Below, one piece after another: positions 44,583 through 54,394 of a stretch of 64,000 bases of DNA (position 1 is the first letter of the stretch; the number at the start of each line of letters is the position of its first letter). The stretch is from Pseudoduganella rivuli (GTDB lineage Bacteria > Pseudomonadota > Gammaproteobacteria > Burkholderiales > Burkholderiaceae_D), in NCBI RefSeq assembly GCF_009674485.1, contig NZ_WKJJ01000009.1, positions 248,001 through 312,000 of the forward strand. Reading direction: 5' to 3'. Made by a program: the position numbers and the translations under genes. The notes under the pieces were generated by a model. That model had not been told where the DNA came from, did no database searches, and was given only the letters and a program-made list of their open reading frames with translations.

Positions 44583-45452
44583 TTAAGCTGCAATGCGCGG
44601 CTGCATCCAGCCCAGGATATCGGCAAAGATATCCGCGCGATTGGTCTCGTTGAAATTCTCGTGGTAATTCTGCGCCTCGAAGCGATAACGCAATAAATCG
44701 CCACCTATGGTTTTCAGCATGGATTCCGCCGCCTTGCTGTCGGCCAGCTTGTCATCCCCCGCCACCACGACATATAACGGCATGCGCCAGGTGGGAATTT
44801 GCGCCGCCAATCCTTTTTGCGCTTCGCTCAATGCATGGCCAAAACGCACCGTCAATTCCGATGCGCGGATGGCATCCTGCTCATCGACATGATGGCGCGC
44901 GGTAATCGCCGCATCATGCGTCAGCACATCGGTAAACGACGCGACCGGCACTTTCATTTTCGGCACCAGCTTCGCCAGCAAGCCCGACATTTTTTGCAGT
45001 ACCGGTGAAATCTTGACGGCATTCACATAATACGGCGATGACAAAATAAACCCTTTGACGTCATCGTCACTGCGTTTCAACCGTTCCAGGCCAAATTTCG
45101 TGGCAATCAAACCGCCCATGGAATGGCCCATGATAAATATCGGCAATCCAGGATAATTCTTTTTCACCCATTGCAGGAACAATTCCGCATCATCGAGGAA
45201 AATATCGAAATCGGGAATATCGGCGCGCTTCTTTCCATCATGGCCGCACTGGTCATATCCGACCACCGCGACATCGTGATTGCGGAAATATAATCCCGGC
45301 ATGACATAATCACCGGCATGCGCCAATGCGCCATGGAACGCCATAATCACTGCACGGGGTTGGGATGGCTCCCAGATGTGAATAGTGCGATCCGCACCAT
45401 CTCGGCCTTTAAAGCGGGCCAGCCTGTCTTCGGAAAATCGCATGCTGCTCAT
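44583..45452 (-). CDS. Alpha/beta hydrolase (monoacylglycerol lipase-like)
   Basis: Serine hydrolase of 289 residues without a signal peptide. It shows the oxyanion region FHGALAHAGDY, YDQCGHDGKKRAD, nucleophile elbow GHSMGG, and a late acid and histidine (VVAGDDKLADSKAAE, AQNYHENFNE). The pattern resembles lysophospholipase/monoacylglycerol lipase (serine aminopeptidase S33) enzymes; the true substrate is unknown. It overlaps the small upstream gene by four bases (ATGA). Its base composition is AT-richer than the window average. Confidence 0.85.
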   Translation of the reverse strand: MSSMRFSEDRLARFKGRDGADRTIHIWEPSQPRAVIMAFHGALAHAGDYVMPGLYFRNHDVAVVGYDQCGHDGKKRADIPDFDIFLDDAELFLQWVKKNYPGLPIFIMGHSMGGLIATKFGLERLKRSDDDVKGFILSSPYYVNAVKISPVLQKMSGLLAKLVPKMKVPVASFTDVLTHDAAITARHHVDEQDAIRASELTVRFGHALSEAQKGLAAQIPTWRMPLYVVVAGDDKLADSKAAESMLKTIGGDLLRYRFEAQNYHENFNETNRADIFADILGWMQPRIAA

Positions 45453-45823
45453 GAGGTGATACTGAGGGTAATCCCCATTTCAATCAGCAGATTCAATTCA
45501 GCCAAAGAAAAATCGAGGGAAGGTACGCCGGCGGCTGCCGCGCCAGCGGTATAGGCGATGCGCAATTCAGCGGCAATCGGCGCCGCATTGAAATCAATCC
45601 CGCGCGCCTGGCATTCAGTTAAAAAACCATGCACTTGTTTGATCAGCATGGCCGGATCGGTTTCAGCCGCCAGGTTGACATAAAAGCCTGAATCTATGCG
45701 CACGCGTCCGTCCGGACGCACGTCGCCTTTTTTCCAGTCACTGTCCGGCTCGACTGGCAAACCGTCGCGGACGTCAGCCAGCGCATCGTCGTCTCCGTAC
45801 ACCTTTAACGTTGCAATGTTCAT
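45449..45823 (-). CDS. Small protein, possibly DUF4279 family
   Basis: Cytoplasmic protein of 124 residues starting MNIATLKVYGDDDALADV, with DSDWKKGDVRP and an ending LSLAELNLLIEMGITLSIT-like helix and strand. The W-K-K-G-D feature and the C-terminal L..L...G..L.I pattern recall DUF4279, but this is from memory and not certain. Its stop overlaps the hydrolase start (ATGA), so the two are made together. Function unknown. Confidence 0.7.
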   Translation of the reverse strand: MNIATLKVYGDDDALADVRDGLPVEPDSDWKKGDVRPDGRVRIDSGFYVNLAAETDPAMLIKQVHGFLTECQARGIDFNAAPIAAELRIAYTAGAAAAGVPSLDFSLAELNLLIEMGITLSITS

Positions 45824-45923
45824 TCTTGCTCCAATTCCAATATTTCAGAAAAGCAAAACAAGTCTACACCAGCCGGCCGCCCGCAGCGCGCCACCGAGAT
45901 GACCCGGCAGCGCATCGTGGGAT

Positions 45924-46589
45924 TTATGCTACGCCATACTGACTACGGTATGCCGCGACCTTTTCTTTATATTCCTGCAAAGACGGGTCCGCTGCCGCAC
46001 CGGACAGGTAGGTGAACAAGTCATCCAGGTTGCCGATGGAAATCACTGGAATGCCATAGTTTTTCGTCACTTCCTGCACGGCGGACAATTCCGACATCAC
46101 GCCATCCTTCGCGCCCCGCTCCATGCGGTCCAGCGCGATCAGCACGGCGCACGGCTCGGCACCGGCGGCGCGGATCATTTGCACGGATTCACGCACGGAC
46201 GTGCCGGCGGAAATCACGTCGTCGATGATGACGACCTTGCCTTGCAGTTTGGCACCCACGATGGTGCCGCCTTCGCCGTGGTCCTTGGCTTCCTTGCGGT
46301 TGAAGGCAAACGAGGTGTTGCGGCCTTTGCCGGCCAGCGCCACGGCGGTGGCCGATGCCAGGGTGATGCCTTTGTAGGCCGGACCGAACAGCATGTCGAA
46401 TTCGATGCCGGAGTCGAGCAGCGTTTGCGCATAGAATTGCGCCAGTTGCGCCAAAGTGGCGCCGTCGTGGAACAAGCCCGCATTGAAGAAGTACGGGGAT
46501 GGGCGGCCCGCCTTGGTGGTGAATTCACCAAAACGCAACACTCCCGTCGCCACTGAAAACGCGATAAACTCTTGCCGTAAATTTTTCAC
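45924..46589 (-). CDS. pyrE: Orotate phosphoribosyltransferase
   Basis: Pyrimidine synthesis enzyme joining orotate and PRPP to make OMP, 221 residues. The PRPP loop is VVIIDDVISAGTSVRES; the orotate-binding part is GRPSPYFFNAGLF, and FNRKEAKDHGEGG is the flexible catalytic loop. It is transcribed alone and is divergent from the exonuclease gene. Confidence 0.97.
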   Translation of the reverse strand: MKNLRQEFIAFSVATGVLRFGEFTTKAGRPSPYFFNAGLFHDGATLAQLAQFYAQTLLDSGIEFDMLFGPAYKGITLASATAVALAGKGRNTSFAFNRKEAKDHGEGGTIVGAKLQGKVVIIDDVISAGTSVRESVQMIRAAGAEPCAVLIALDRMERGAKDGVMSELSAVQEVTKNYGIPVISIGNLDDLFTYLSGAAADPSLQEYKEKVAAYRSQYGVA

Positions 46590-46668
46590 AGTTGCCTCTT
46601 AATATAGTAAGTGCCTGTATTTTAATCCGCAGGCACGGCCAACACACCCCCCTTCCCTAATCTTCACC

Positions 46669-47451
46669 ATGCCAAAAATCATTTCCGCGAACTTGAACGG
46701 GATCCGTTCCGCATCCAAAAAAGGCTTTTTCACCTGGATGGCGGCCCAGGATGCCGACTTCGTCTGTGTACAGGAGCTCAAGGCGCAAGCCGACGACATG
46801 ACGGAAGAATTCCTGAATCCGGGCGGCTACCACGGCCATTTCCATTACGCAGTGAAGAAGGGTTACTCCGGCACGGGCGTCTACAGCAAGATCGCGCCGG
46901 ATGCGGTGCTGATCGGCTTTGGCAATGAGGAATTCGATGCGGAAGGCCGCTATGTGCGCTGTGACTTCGGCCCGCTGACGGTGATTTCCGTGTATTGCCC
47001 GTCCGGTTCGTCCGGCCCCGAGCGCCAGGAAGCCAAGTTCCGCTTCATGGATGCGTTTATCGTGCATTTACAACAATTGCACGCGGAAGGCCGTGAAGTC
47101 GTCATTTGCGGCGACTGGAACATCGCCCATAAAGAAATCGACTTGAAGAACTGGAAAGGTAACAAAAAGAATTCCGGCTTCCTGCCGGAAGAGCGCGAGT
47201 GGCTGACGCGCGTGTTCGATGAAGTAGGCTTCGTCGACGTGCACCGGGGACTCGACCCGCGCGAAGAACAATATACGTGGTGGAGCAACCGCGGCCAGGC
47301 CTGGGCCAAAAACGTGGGGTGGCGTATTGACTATCATGTTGCAACGCCCGGAATCGCCGGCAAGGCGCACCAGGTGGCCATCTATAAGGAAGAACGCTTT
47401 TCCGACCATGCGCCCCTGATCATCGACTATCACCCGTTGATCGCCGCATAA
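46669..47451 (+). CDS. xth: Exodeoxyribonuclease III
   Basis: AP endonuclease and 3' exonuclease of base-excision repair, 260 residues of the EEP fold. Catalytic motifs in order are NLNGIRS, QELKAQ (metal-binding Glu), CGDWNIAHKEIDL, and the closing DYHVATPG and FSDHAPLIIDY. Divergent from pyrE and upstream of the giant Ig-repeat gene. Confidence 0.95.
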   Translation: MPKIISANLNGIRSASKKGFFTWMAAQDADFVCVQELKAQADDMTEEFLNPGGYHGHFHYAVKKGYSGTGVYSKIAPDAVLIGFGNEEFDAEGRYVRCDFGPLTVISVYCPSGSSGPERQEAKFRFMDAFIVHLQQLHAEGREVVICGDWNIAHKEIDLKNWKGNKKNSGFLPEEREWLTRVFDEVGFVDVHRGLDPREEQYTWWSNRGQAWAKNVGWRIDYHVATPGIAGKAHQVAIYKEERFSDHAPLIIDYHPLIAA

Positions 47452-47465
47452 CGACCAGGTCTCCA

Positions 47466-47488
47466 CCGCCCCGCCCGGGGCGGTTTGT
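47466..47488 (+). terminator. Stem-loop terminator after xth
   Basis: CCGCCCCG (47466-47473) and CGGGGCGG (47476-47483) pair perfectly and are followed by a short T-rich stretch (TTTGTGT). Confidence 0.5.
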
Positions 47489-47590
47489 GTATTCAAGTAG
47501 TTAAAAAAGTGAAATATTGATTTCCATTGCGCAAACATTGGCGCTTCTTTGATACTATACGATACCGCTTCTGTCCCTTCCGAGTTGACC

Positions 47591-50500
47591 ATGTCCGTTT
47601 CGACTGCGCTGCCCACGATTACTCCCACCTATTCGAACAGCACCGGCGCCGCCAGCGCCAGCCTGGTACTTGATTTCAATAAAATCATTGCCGCCGGCAC
47701 GGGCCTGATCACCATCACCGACGGTGCGACGCAGACATATATGGGCAAGGACGGCACGTTGCGTACGCGCCTGATTGGCGCCACGGATACCCGCACCGTC
47801 GATATCACGGATACGTCCAAGGTCACGATCTCCGGCGATACGGTCACCATCCGTCTGGATACGAATCTGTCACCGGGTAAAAGCTACAGCGTGCAAATGG
47901 CGGCGGGCGTCTTGCAGGACGAGGATGGCAATGCGTATTCTGGCCTGACGGACACCAGCAAGCTCCAATTCGCGACGTCCGCCACGGCTGTACCGTCCGC
48001 AGTGGTCGACAGCGGCATCACACTGTCGGCGGACACGGGCGCCAGCGCCACCGATTTCATCACGAAGAGCGCCGCCCAAACCGTCAGCGGCAAATACAGC
48101 GGTACGCTGGCGGCCGGCGACAGCATCAAGGTATCGCTGGACAATGGCGGCACGTGGATCGACGCCACAGTCGATGCCGACAGCCATACATGGAGCGCTG
48201 CGGGCACCCTGACCGGCAGCAGCACCGTCGTGGCGCGCGTCACCGATGCCGCCGGCCACTTTTCGCAGGCGGCGCGCCAGGCTTATACCTTTGATACCGA
48301 CGCGCCCACGGTGGCATCGATCACCGTGGCCGATGCCGACCTGGTGGCGGGTGAAACCACGACCGTGACCATCGCCTTCAATGAAGCCGTCACGGGGCTG
48401 AAGATTGCCGACTTCGCTGTCACGGGCGGCGAACTGTCCGACCTGGCCATGTCCGTCGATTGCAAAACCTGGACCGCCAAGCTGACGCCGACCATGGGCG
48501 TCGCCAATAGCACGGGCCAGATTACGCTGAAGGCTGGCAGCGGCGTCGATGTGGCAGGCAACAGTGGTCCGGCCAACGATAGCAGCCAGTCGTTCAACTA
48601 CAGCACCGTGCCGGATGCGCCAACTGCCACGGTCGCCACCGTCAGCATGAAGGATTCGGGTTCCAGCGCCAGCGATTTCATTACCAACGTCACCGCGCAA
48701 ACCATCTCCGGCACCTATACCGGCACCCTGGCCGGCAGTGAATATGTCGAAGTGTCGCTGGACAATGGCGCGACATGGACTAAAGCCACATCGGCCGGCG
48801 GCGAATGGAGCATCCCCGCCACGACGATCAGCGCCAGCAATACACTGAAAGCCCGCGTCACCAATGGCTACACGTACAGCAATCCAGTGTCCGAGGAATA
48901 CACGTTGGACCAGGCCGCACCGACCGCGACGGTCACGTTGGCCGACAGTGCACTGGCCGCCGGTGAAACATCGCTGGTGACGATCAAATTTGGCGAAGCC
49001 GTGACCGGCTTCACCAATGACGACATCACCGTAGCCAACGGTACGCTGTCCACCGTCAGTTCGACGGACGGTGGCATCACGTGGACCGCGACGTTCACGC
49101 CGAGCGCATCGACCACGGACGCCACCAATGTCATCACGGTGAACAAGGCCGGCGTGACCGACATCGCGGGCAACGCGGGTTCGGGTAGCGCCACGTCGGC
49201 AAACTACACCGTTGACACGGTGCGTCCAACCGCCTCCATTGCCATCGCGGATACGGCGCTGCTTGCCGGCGAAACCACCACGGTGACATTCACCTTCAGC
49301 GAAGCTGTAACCGGCTTCACGACCGCCGACGTGACGATAGGCAACGGCACATTGTCGTCGCTGAGCTCGGCCGACGGCGGCACCACGTGGACCGCCACGC
49401 TGACGCCAACGGCGCACGTGCATGACAGCACGAACGGCATCACGCTGGACAATACCGGCATCGCGGACCTGGCCGGCAATGCCGGTACCGGCGCCACATC
49501 GTCGGATAATTACACGGTGTCCACCAAGCGGCCGACCGCCACCATTGCCATTGCCGACACGGCATTGGCAGCGGGTGACTCCACCACCGTGACCATCACC
49601 TTCAGCGAAGCGGTGACGGAATTGCCCACTTCCGCCCTGTCGGCGGGTCACGGCGCACTGTCATCGTTCTCCAGTTCCGATGGCGGTATCACGTGGACCG
49701 GTACATTGACGCCGTCGGCCTCCACTCATGCCACGACCAACGTCATTACGCTGAGCAATAGCGTTATCAAGAATGCGTCGGGCAATGCCGGCGCCGGCAC
49801 CACCACGTCGGACAATTACACGGTCGCCACCGTGCGCCCCACCGCTACCATTAGCGTGGCCGACACGGCGTTGAAAGTGGGCGACACGCCTGCCGTCACC
49901 ATCACGTTCTCGGAAGCGGTAACGGGACTGACCGCCGCCGATTTCAGCGTGGAGCACGGCTCACTGTCGACACCGGTGACCAGCGATAACGGCATCACGT
50001 GGACCGCCACGCTGACGCCAACGTCCGGCATCGAAGACACCACCAACATCATCACGCTGGACAATACCGGCGTGGCCAATTCGTCAGGCAACAGCGGTTC
50101 CGGCAGCACCAGTTCGGCCAACTATACGGTCGACACGGAACGCCCCACCGCCGCCATTACCATCGCGGACAGCGCGCTGACGGCAGGTGAAACCACCACC
50201 GTGACGTTCACCTTCAGCGAAGCAGTGACCGGGTTTTCCACGGCCGATGTGACTGTGGCCAACGGCACGCTGTCGGCGCTCAGCTCGTCCGACAATATCA
50301 CGTGGACCGCCACGCTGACGCCATCGGGCTCCGTGGACGACAGCACCAACGTCGTCACGCTGGACAATACCGCCATCACGGACTCCGCAGGCAACGCCGG
50401 TACTGGCGCCACCTCGTCGGACAATTACACGGTGGCCACCGTGCGTCCGACCGCAACGATCGCGCTGTCGGATACAGCGCTGAAAGCAGGCGAAACTGCG

Positions 50501-53500
50501 ACCGTCACGATTACCTTCAGCGAAGCCGTAACGGGCCTGACTTCCGCCGATCTGACCGTGGCCAATGGCACGGTATCGTCGCTCACGTCGAGCGATGGCA
50601 TCACGTGGACCGGCACGTTCACGCCGTCCACCAGCATCGAGGACACGACCAACACCATCACGCTGGACAACACAGGCGTGCAGGATGCGTCGGGCAATAC
50701 CGGCAGCGGCACCACGTCGTCGTCGAACTATTCAGTCGATACCGCAGCACCGACTGCAACCATCACGCTGTCGGATGCCGTGCTGATCACGGGTGAAACC
50801 GCCACTGTCACCATCACGTTCAGCGAAGCGGTGACGGGACTGACCACGGCGGATTTCAAGTCCAGCGGCACGCTCAGCGGCCTGGCAAGCAGCGATGGCG
50901 GCATCACATGGACGGCGACGTTGACACCGTCCAGCAATGGCTCGGGCGAAGTGCAACTGTATTCGTCCAGCGTCACCGATAGCGCCGGTAACAGCGGTCC
51001 GGACAGTTCGGTCAGCGTCAACTTCACCTATAACGCGGCGCCGACCGCCGTGGTCGATTCGATCGACATGTCCAATGACGCCGGCAACAGCACCAGTGAC
51101 TTCATCACCAACCTGACGTCGCAAGACATTACCGGCACGCTGTCGGCCGCATTGGCCAGCGGTGAAAAAGTGCAGGTATCGCTCAACGGCGGCGATACCT
51201 GGACCGATGCCACCACCAGCGGCACAAGCTGGACATTGTCCGGCCAGACCATCAGCGCCAGCAGCACACTGATGGCGCGCGTGACGAACGGCGTCACCAC
51301 CAGCACTACTTACAGCCAGATCTACACGCTGGACCAGTCCGCGCCAACCCTGTCGTCGATCGGCCTGAGCGACTCGTCGCTGACCGCCGGGGAAACCGCC
51401 ACCGTGACACTGGTCTTCAGTGAACAGGTGACGGGACTGGTAACCACCGACTTCACTGTCAGCGGCGGTACGCTGAGCAGCCTGTCCTCCACCGACAACA
51501 TCACCTGGACCGGCACGCTGACGCCCACCGCGTCCGGCGGCATCGCGCTGGCCGCAGCCAGCGTGACCGATCTGGCGGGCAACAGCGGCCCCGCCAGTGC
51601 CTCGGTGTCGCAGGAGTTCAGTTACCGCGCCGACGCCACGGCGCCCAGCGCCACGCTGTCGCTGAACGACACCACGCTGATCAGCGGCCAGACCGCCACC
51701 TTGACCCTGACCTTGTCCGAGGCCGTCACGGATACGCCGCTGGCCAGCGACTTCACCGTATCGGGCGGCAGCCTGGGCGCCTTTACCAGCGCGGATGGCG
51801 GCACCACCTGGACCGCAACGCTGACGCCGACGGCCAGCGCCAGCGGTTCCGGCAGCGTCACCTTGAATGCCCTGAGTATTTCCGACCCCAGCGGCAACGC
51901 CGGTCCAACGCAGTCCACGCTGCTTGCGTTCTCCTATGACACGCAAGTCCCGGGCTCGCTGGCCAGCAAAACGCCGGACCTGTACAGCGAAAGCGATTCG
52001 TACAATTCCGCTGCGGAAGGCACTTCTTTCGACAATATCACCAAGGATGACACGCCGACCATCACATTCAGCCTGGCCAGCTCCGGCCTGACGGCAGGCG
52101 ATTATGTCGACGTGCTCGATACGTCCAACAGTAACGCCATCCTCGGCACGTACACGATTGAAAGCGCGGCGCTGGGCGCCTACGGCAGTTCGATCTTTGT
52201 GACGCCAACCAGTGTACTGACCGAAGGCACGCATGCGCTGGTGCTGCGCGCACGCGATGCGGCCGGCAATACCGGGACGCAAAGCTCGTCGCTCAGCATC
52301 ACGATCGACAAGACCATCGCGTCGATGTCCGGCAAAACGCTGGACCTGGCTGCCGCCAGCGACAGCGGCACCAGCAGCACGGACAACATCACCAACGACA
52401 GCACGCCGACCGTCACCTTCAATGTCGCCAATACCAGCGGCCTGGCGGCGGGCGATGTCCTGCAAATCATCGACACGTCCAATGGCAATGCTGTCGTGGG
52501 ATCGCACACGGTCATCGCATCCGACTACGGCGCCTCGGCCGCGGACATTTCCATTGAATTGACTTCGCTGACGGACGCCACCCATACGCTGGCATTGCAG
52601 GCGGTGGACAAGGCGGGCAATACCGGCACGTCCAGCAGCGCCCTGTCGGTCACCATCGACACGACGGCGCCGACCCTGTCGTCCAGTTCACCGTCGGGCA
52701 GTGCCAGCAGCATCGGCATCGACACCAGTTCGATTACGCTGACATTCAGTGAAGCGCTGGTCACCAATTCGCAGACCGGCTTCAAGATCAGCAATAGCGG
52801 CACCACGCAGGATCTCCGTGAAATCGTGTTCGAAGCCCTCAGCGGCAACACGGGCACTTACAACCCCACCACGCATACCGTCACGCTATCGCTGTCGGGC
52901 TCGCTGCAATACAGCGACAGCTATGGCGTGGCTGTATACAACGCGCCGCTGGCCGATACGGCGGGCAACAGCCTGTCGATCGGCACGTCGCTGCTGACTT
53001 TCACGACCGAGTCGGAACCGGTTCCCGTGACACCGTCCGCCGTGACGCTGTCGCTGACGGAATCGACTTACGCCAGCCACAGCGGCACGGACGACGATCA
53101 CTTCACGAACAATAATACGCTGACCATTTCCGGCATTACCGCAAGCTACTTGCAGTACAAGCTGACCAGCGACGACGTCAGTTGGACCACATTGGCGGTG
53201 CCGTCGAATGCGACGACGTATTCGTTCGAACTGCCGGACGACACGTATTACGCCGGAGGCATCCAGTTCCGGCAATACGATGTGGCGGGCTATGAAAGCA
53301 CGTCCACCACGATAAGCGACGACTGGACCATCGACACCGAAGCGCCAACCGGTCACTCCAGCACGTCGTCCTTCCCGTCCTTCTTCGGCCTGGGTACCGT
53401 CATCCCGCTCACCCTCATCAGTGGCTACATGGACGGCGAATTCAACCTGGACGAGGAATTCTTCGAATACACCACGGACGGCAGCACGTGGAAAAAGGCG

Positions 53501-54367
53501 GATTCCACCACCTATCAGGGCTGGACCATTAACAGTGTCGCGATTGCCGAAGGGGGCGAAATCGGCTTGCGCGCGACGGACAAGGCCGGCAACCTCGGCA
53601 CGAATGACGGCGTGTCCGGCTACACCGTCTATTATGGCGACGGCTATGCGGGCAACCACACGGCCACCGGCAGCAAGGTGCTGTATACGCTGCTGGGCAA
53701 CGACACGGTCGACGTCAGCGGCACTGAAAACACGGTCTATACAGGCTACGGCAACGACGCGGTAAACATCCAGAGCGGCAGCACGTACAACAAGGTGTAC
53801 GGCGAAGGCGGCAGCGACACGATCAACGTCAACGGCAGCCACAACACGGTCGATGCAGGGACGGATGGCGACACCATTACGATTTCCGGGGCCAGCAATA
53901 CCGTGCACGGCGGCGATGGCGGCGATGAGTTCACCGTCAGCACGCTGGGCAGCTCGCTGTATGGTGAGAATGGCAGTGACAAGTTCACAGTGAACGCCAG
54001 CCTGTCCGGCACGCTGAGCGGACTGATTGACGGCGGCACGGACGGCACCGATGAATTGATCCTGGGCGTATCCAGCCAGACGCTGACGCTGGCCAATTTG
54101 ACGTCGAACGTGACCAGCATTGAAAAGATCTCGCTCGGCACCAGCAACACATTGACCATCTCGGGTGCGGCAATCCAGGCCATGTCCGATACGGACAATA
54201 TCCGCTTCGAAGGCGACAGCACGGACACGCTGTATTACGACAGCTCGCTGTGGGAATCCGCCACCTGGATCCAGATCCTCGGCTACAACAAGTACCAGTT
54301 GAAGTCCGACACCAGCATCACGTTCATACTGGACAACGACATCCAGCTGCTCGGGATTGCCTCCTGA
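47591..54367 (+). CDS. Giant Ig-like repeat protein with C-terminal RTX repeats
   Basis: Very large secreted or surface protein of 2,258 residues, probably an adhesin. No N-terminal signal peptide is seen; the RTX end suggests type I secretion. In order: an N-terminal Ig-like module (about 1-130); ten modules of about 100 residues with consensus LxAGETxTVTxTFSEAVTG ... WTATLTP, resembling Big_12; three different Ig modules interspersed, each with FIT or FITN followed by QxISGT; two modules ending DAAGNTGT-type loops; a Big_5-like module (SSITLTFSEAL); then RTX-like repeats near residues 2015-2150 (GYGNDAV, GEGGSDTI, GDGGDEF). Aromatic-poor, Ser/Thr-rich and acidic. ATG 47591 is preferred to TTG 47549. 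No exporter genes are nearby. Confidence 0.88.
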   Translation: MSVSTALPTITPTYSNSTGAASASLVLDFNKIIAAGTGLITITDGATQTYMGKDGTLRTRLIGATDTRTVDITDTSKVTISGDTVTIRLDTNLSPGKSYSVQMAAGVLQDEDGNAYSGLTDTSKLQFATSATAVPSAVVDSGITLSADTGASATDFITKSAAQTVSGKYSGTLAAGDSIKVSLDNGGTWIDATVDADSHTWSAAGTLTGSSTVVARVTDAAGHFSQAARQAYTFDTDAPTVASITVADADLVAGETTTVTIAFNEAVTGLKIADFAVTGGELSDLAMSVDCKTWTAKLTPTMGVANSTGQITLKAGSGVDVAGNSGPANDSSQSFNYSTVPDAPTATVATVSMKDSGSSASDFITNVTAQTISGTYTGTLAGSEYVEVSLDNGATWTKATSAGGEWSIPATTISASNTLKARVTNGYTYSNPVSEEYTLDQAAPTATVTLADSALAAGETSLVTIKFGEAVTGFTNDDITVANGTLSTVSSTDGGITWTATFTPSASTTDATNVITVNKAGVTDIAGNAGSGSATSANYTVDTVRPTASIAIADTALLAGETTTVTFTFSEAVTGFTTADVTIGNGTLSSLSSADGGTTWTATLTPTAHVHDSTNGITLDNTGIADLAGNAGTGATSSDNYTVSTKRPTATIAIADTALAAGDSTTVTITFSEAVTELPTSALSAGHGALSSFSSSDGGITWTGTLTPSASTHATTNVITLSNSVIKNASGNAGAGTTTSDNYTVATVRPTATISVADTALKVGDTPAVTITFSEAVTGLTAADFSVEHGSLSTPVTSDNGITWTATLTPTSGIEDTTNIITLDNTGVANSSGNSGSGSTSSANYTVDTERPTAAITIADSALTAGETTTVTFTFSEAVTGFSTADVTVANGTLSALSSSDNITWTATLTPSGSVDDSTNVVTLDNTAITDSAGNAGTGATSSDNYTVATVRPTATIALSDTALKAGETATVTITFSEAVTGLTSADLTVANGTVSSLTSSDGITWTGTFTPSTSIEDTTNTITLDNTGVQDASGNTGSGTTSSSNYSVDTAAPTATITLSDAVLITGETATVTITFSEAVTGLTTADFKSSGTLSGLASSDGGITWTATLTPSSNGSGEVQLYSSSVTDSAGNSGPDSSVSVNFTYNAAPTAVVDSIDMSNDAGNSTSDFITNLTSQDITGTLSAALASGEKVQVSLNGGDTWTDATTSGTSWTLSGQTISASSTLMARVTNGVTTSTTYSQIYTLDQSAPTLSSIGLSDSSLTAGETATVTLVFSEQVTGLVTTDFTVSGGTLSSLSSTDNITWTGTLTPTASGGIALAAASVTDLAGNSGPASASVSQEFSYRADATAPSATLSLNDTTLISGQTATLTLTLSEAVTDTPLASDFTVSGGSLGAFTSADGGTTWTATLTPTASASGSGSVTLNALSISDPSGNAGPTQSTLLAFSYDTQVPGSLASKTPDLYSESDSYNSAAEGTSFDNITKDDTPTITFSLASSGLTAGDYVDVLDTSNSNAILGTYTIESAALGAYGSSIFVTPTSVLTEGTHALVLRARDAAGNTGTQSSSLSITIDKTIASMSGKTLDLAAASDSGTSSTDNITNDSTPTVTFNVANTSGLAAGDVLQIIDTSNGNAVVGSHTVIASDYGASAADISIELTSLTDATHTLALQAVDKAGNTGTSSSALSVTIDTTAPTLSSSSPSGSASSIGIDTSSITLTFSEALVTNSQTGFKISNSGTTQDLREIVFEALSGNTGTYNPTTHTVTLSLSGSLQYSDSYGVAVYNAPLADTAGNSLSIGTSLLTFTTESEPVPVTPSAVTLSLTESTYASHSGTDDDHFTNNNTLTISGITASYLQYKLTSDDVSWTTLAVPSNATTYSFELPDDTYYAGGIQFRQYDVAGYESTSTTISDDWTIDTEAPTGHSSTSSFPSFFGLGTVIPLTLISGYMDGEFNLDEEFFEYTTDGSTWKKADSTTYQGWTINSVAIAEGGEIGLRATDKAGNLGTNDGVSGYTVYYGDGYAGNHTATGSKVLYTLLGNDTVDVSGTENTVYTGYGNDAVNIQSGSTYNKVYGEGGSDTINVNGSHNTVDAGTDGDTITISGASNTVHGGDGGDEFTVSTLGSSLYGENGSDKFTVNASLSGTLSGLIDGGTDGTDELILGVSSQTLTLANLTSNVTSIEKISLGTSNTLTISGAAIQAMSDTDNIRFEGDSTDTLYYDSSLWESATWIQILGYNKYQLKSDTSITFILDNDIQLLGIAS
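48914..51032 (+). repeat. Tandem array of seven ~303-bp Ig modules
   Basis: Modules 2 to 8 of the giant protein follow each other without interruption, each about 101 codons. Each carries AGETxTVTxTFSEAVTG near its start, TWTATLTP in the middle and a GNxGxGxTSSxNYTV end. Similarity is obvious at the DNA level (ACCGTGAC(C/G)(A/T)TCACCTTCAGCGAAGC recurs), so copy number may vary by recombination. Confidence 0.85.
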
Positions 54368-54394
54368 CCCAGGCTCGATCCGGCCTGGTTCGGC

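Noticed and set aside
47549..47590. TTG start 42 bases upstream for the Ig-repeat protein
   Set aside because: It adds 14 residues without a signal peptide or ribosome site and overlaps promoter-like sequence; ATG 47591 is simpler.
48914..51032. Regular repeats considered as a CRISPR array or transposon block
   Set aside because: The unit is about 303 bp, stays in frame and encodes Ig modules; there are no short identical direct repeats with unique spacers and no cas or transposase gene.
47870..52585. Two minus-strand frames of 593 and 617 codons opposite the Ig-repeat gene
   Set aside because: They mirror the repeat structure of the real gene in antisense and have no independent start signals.
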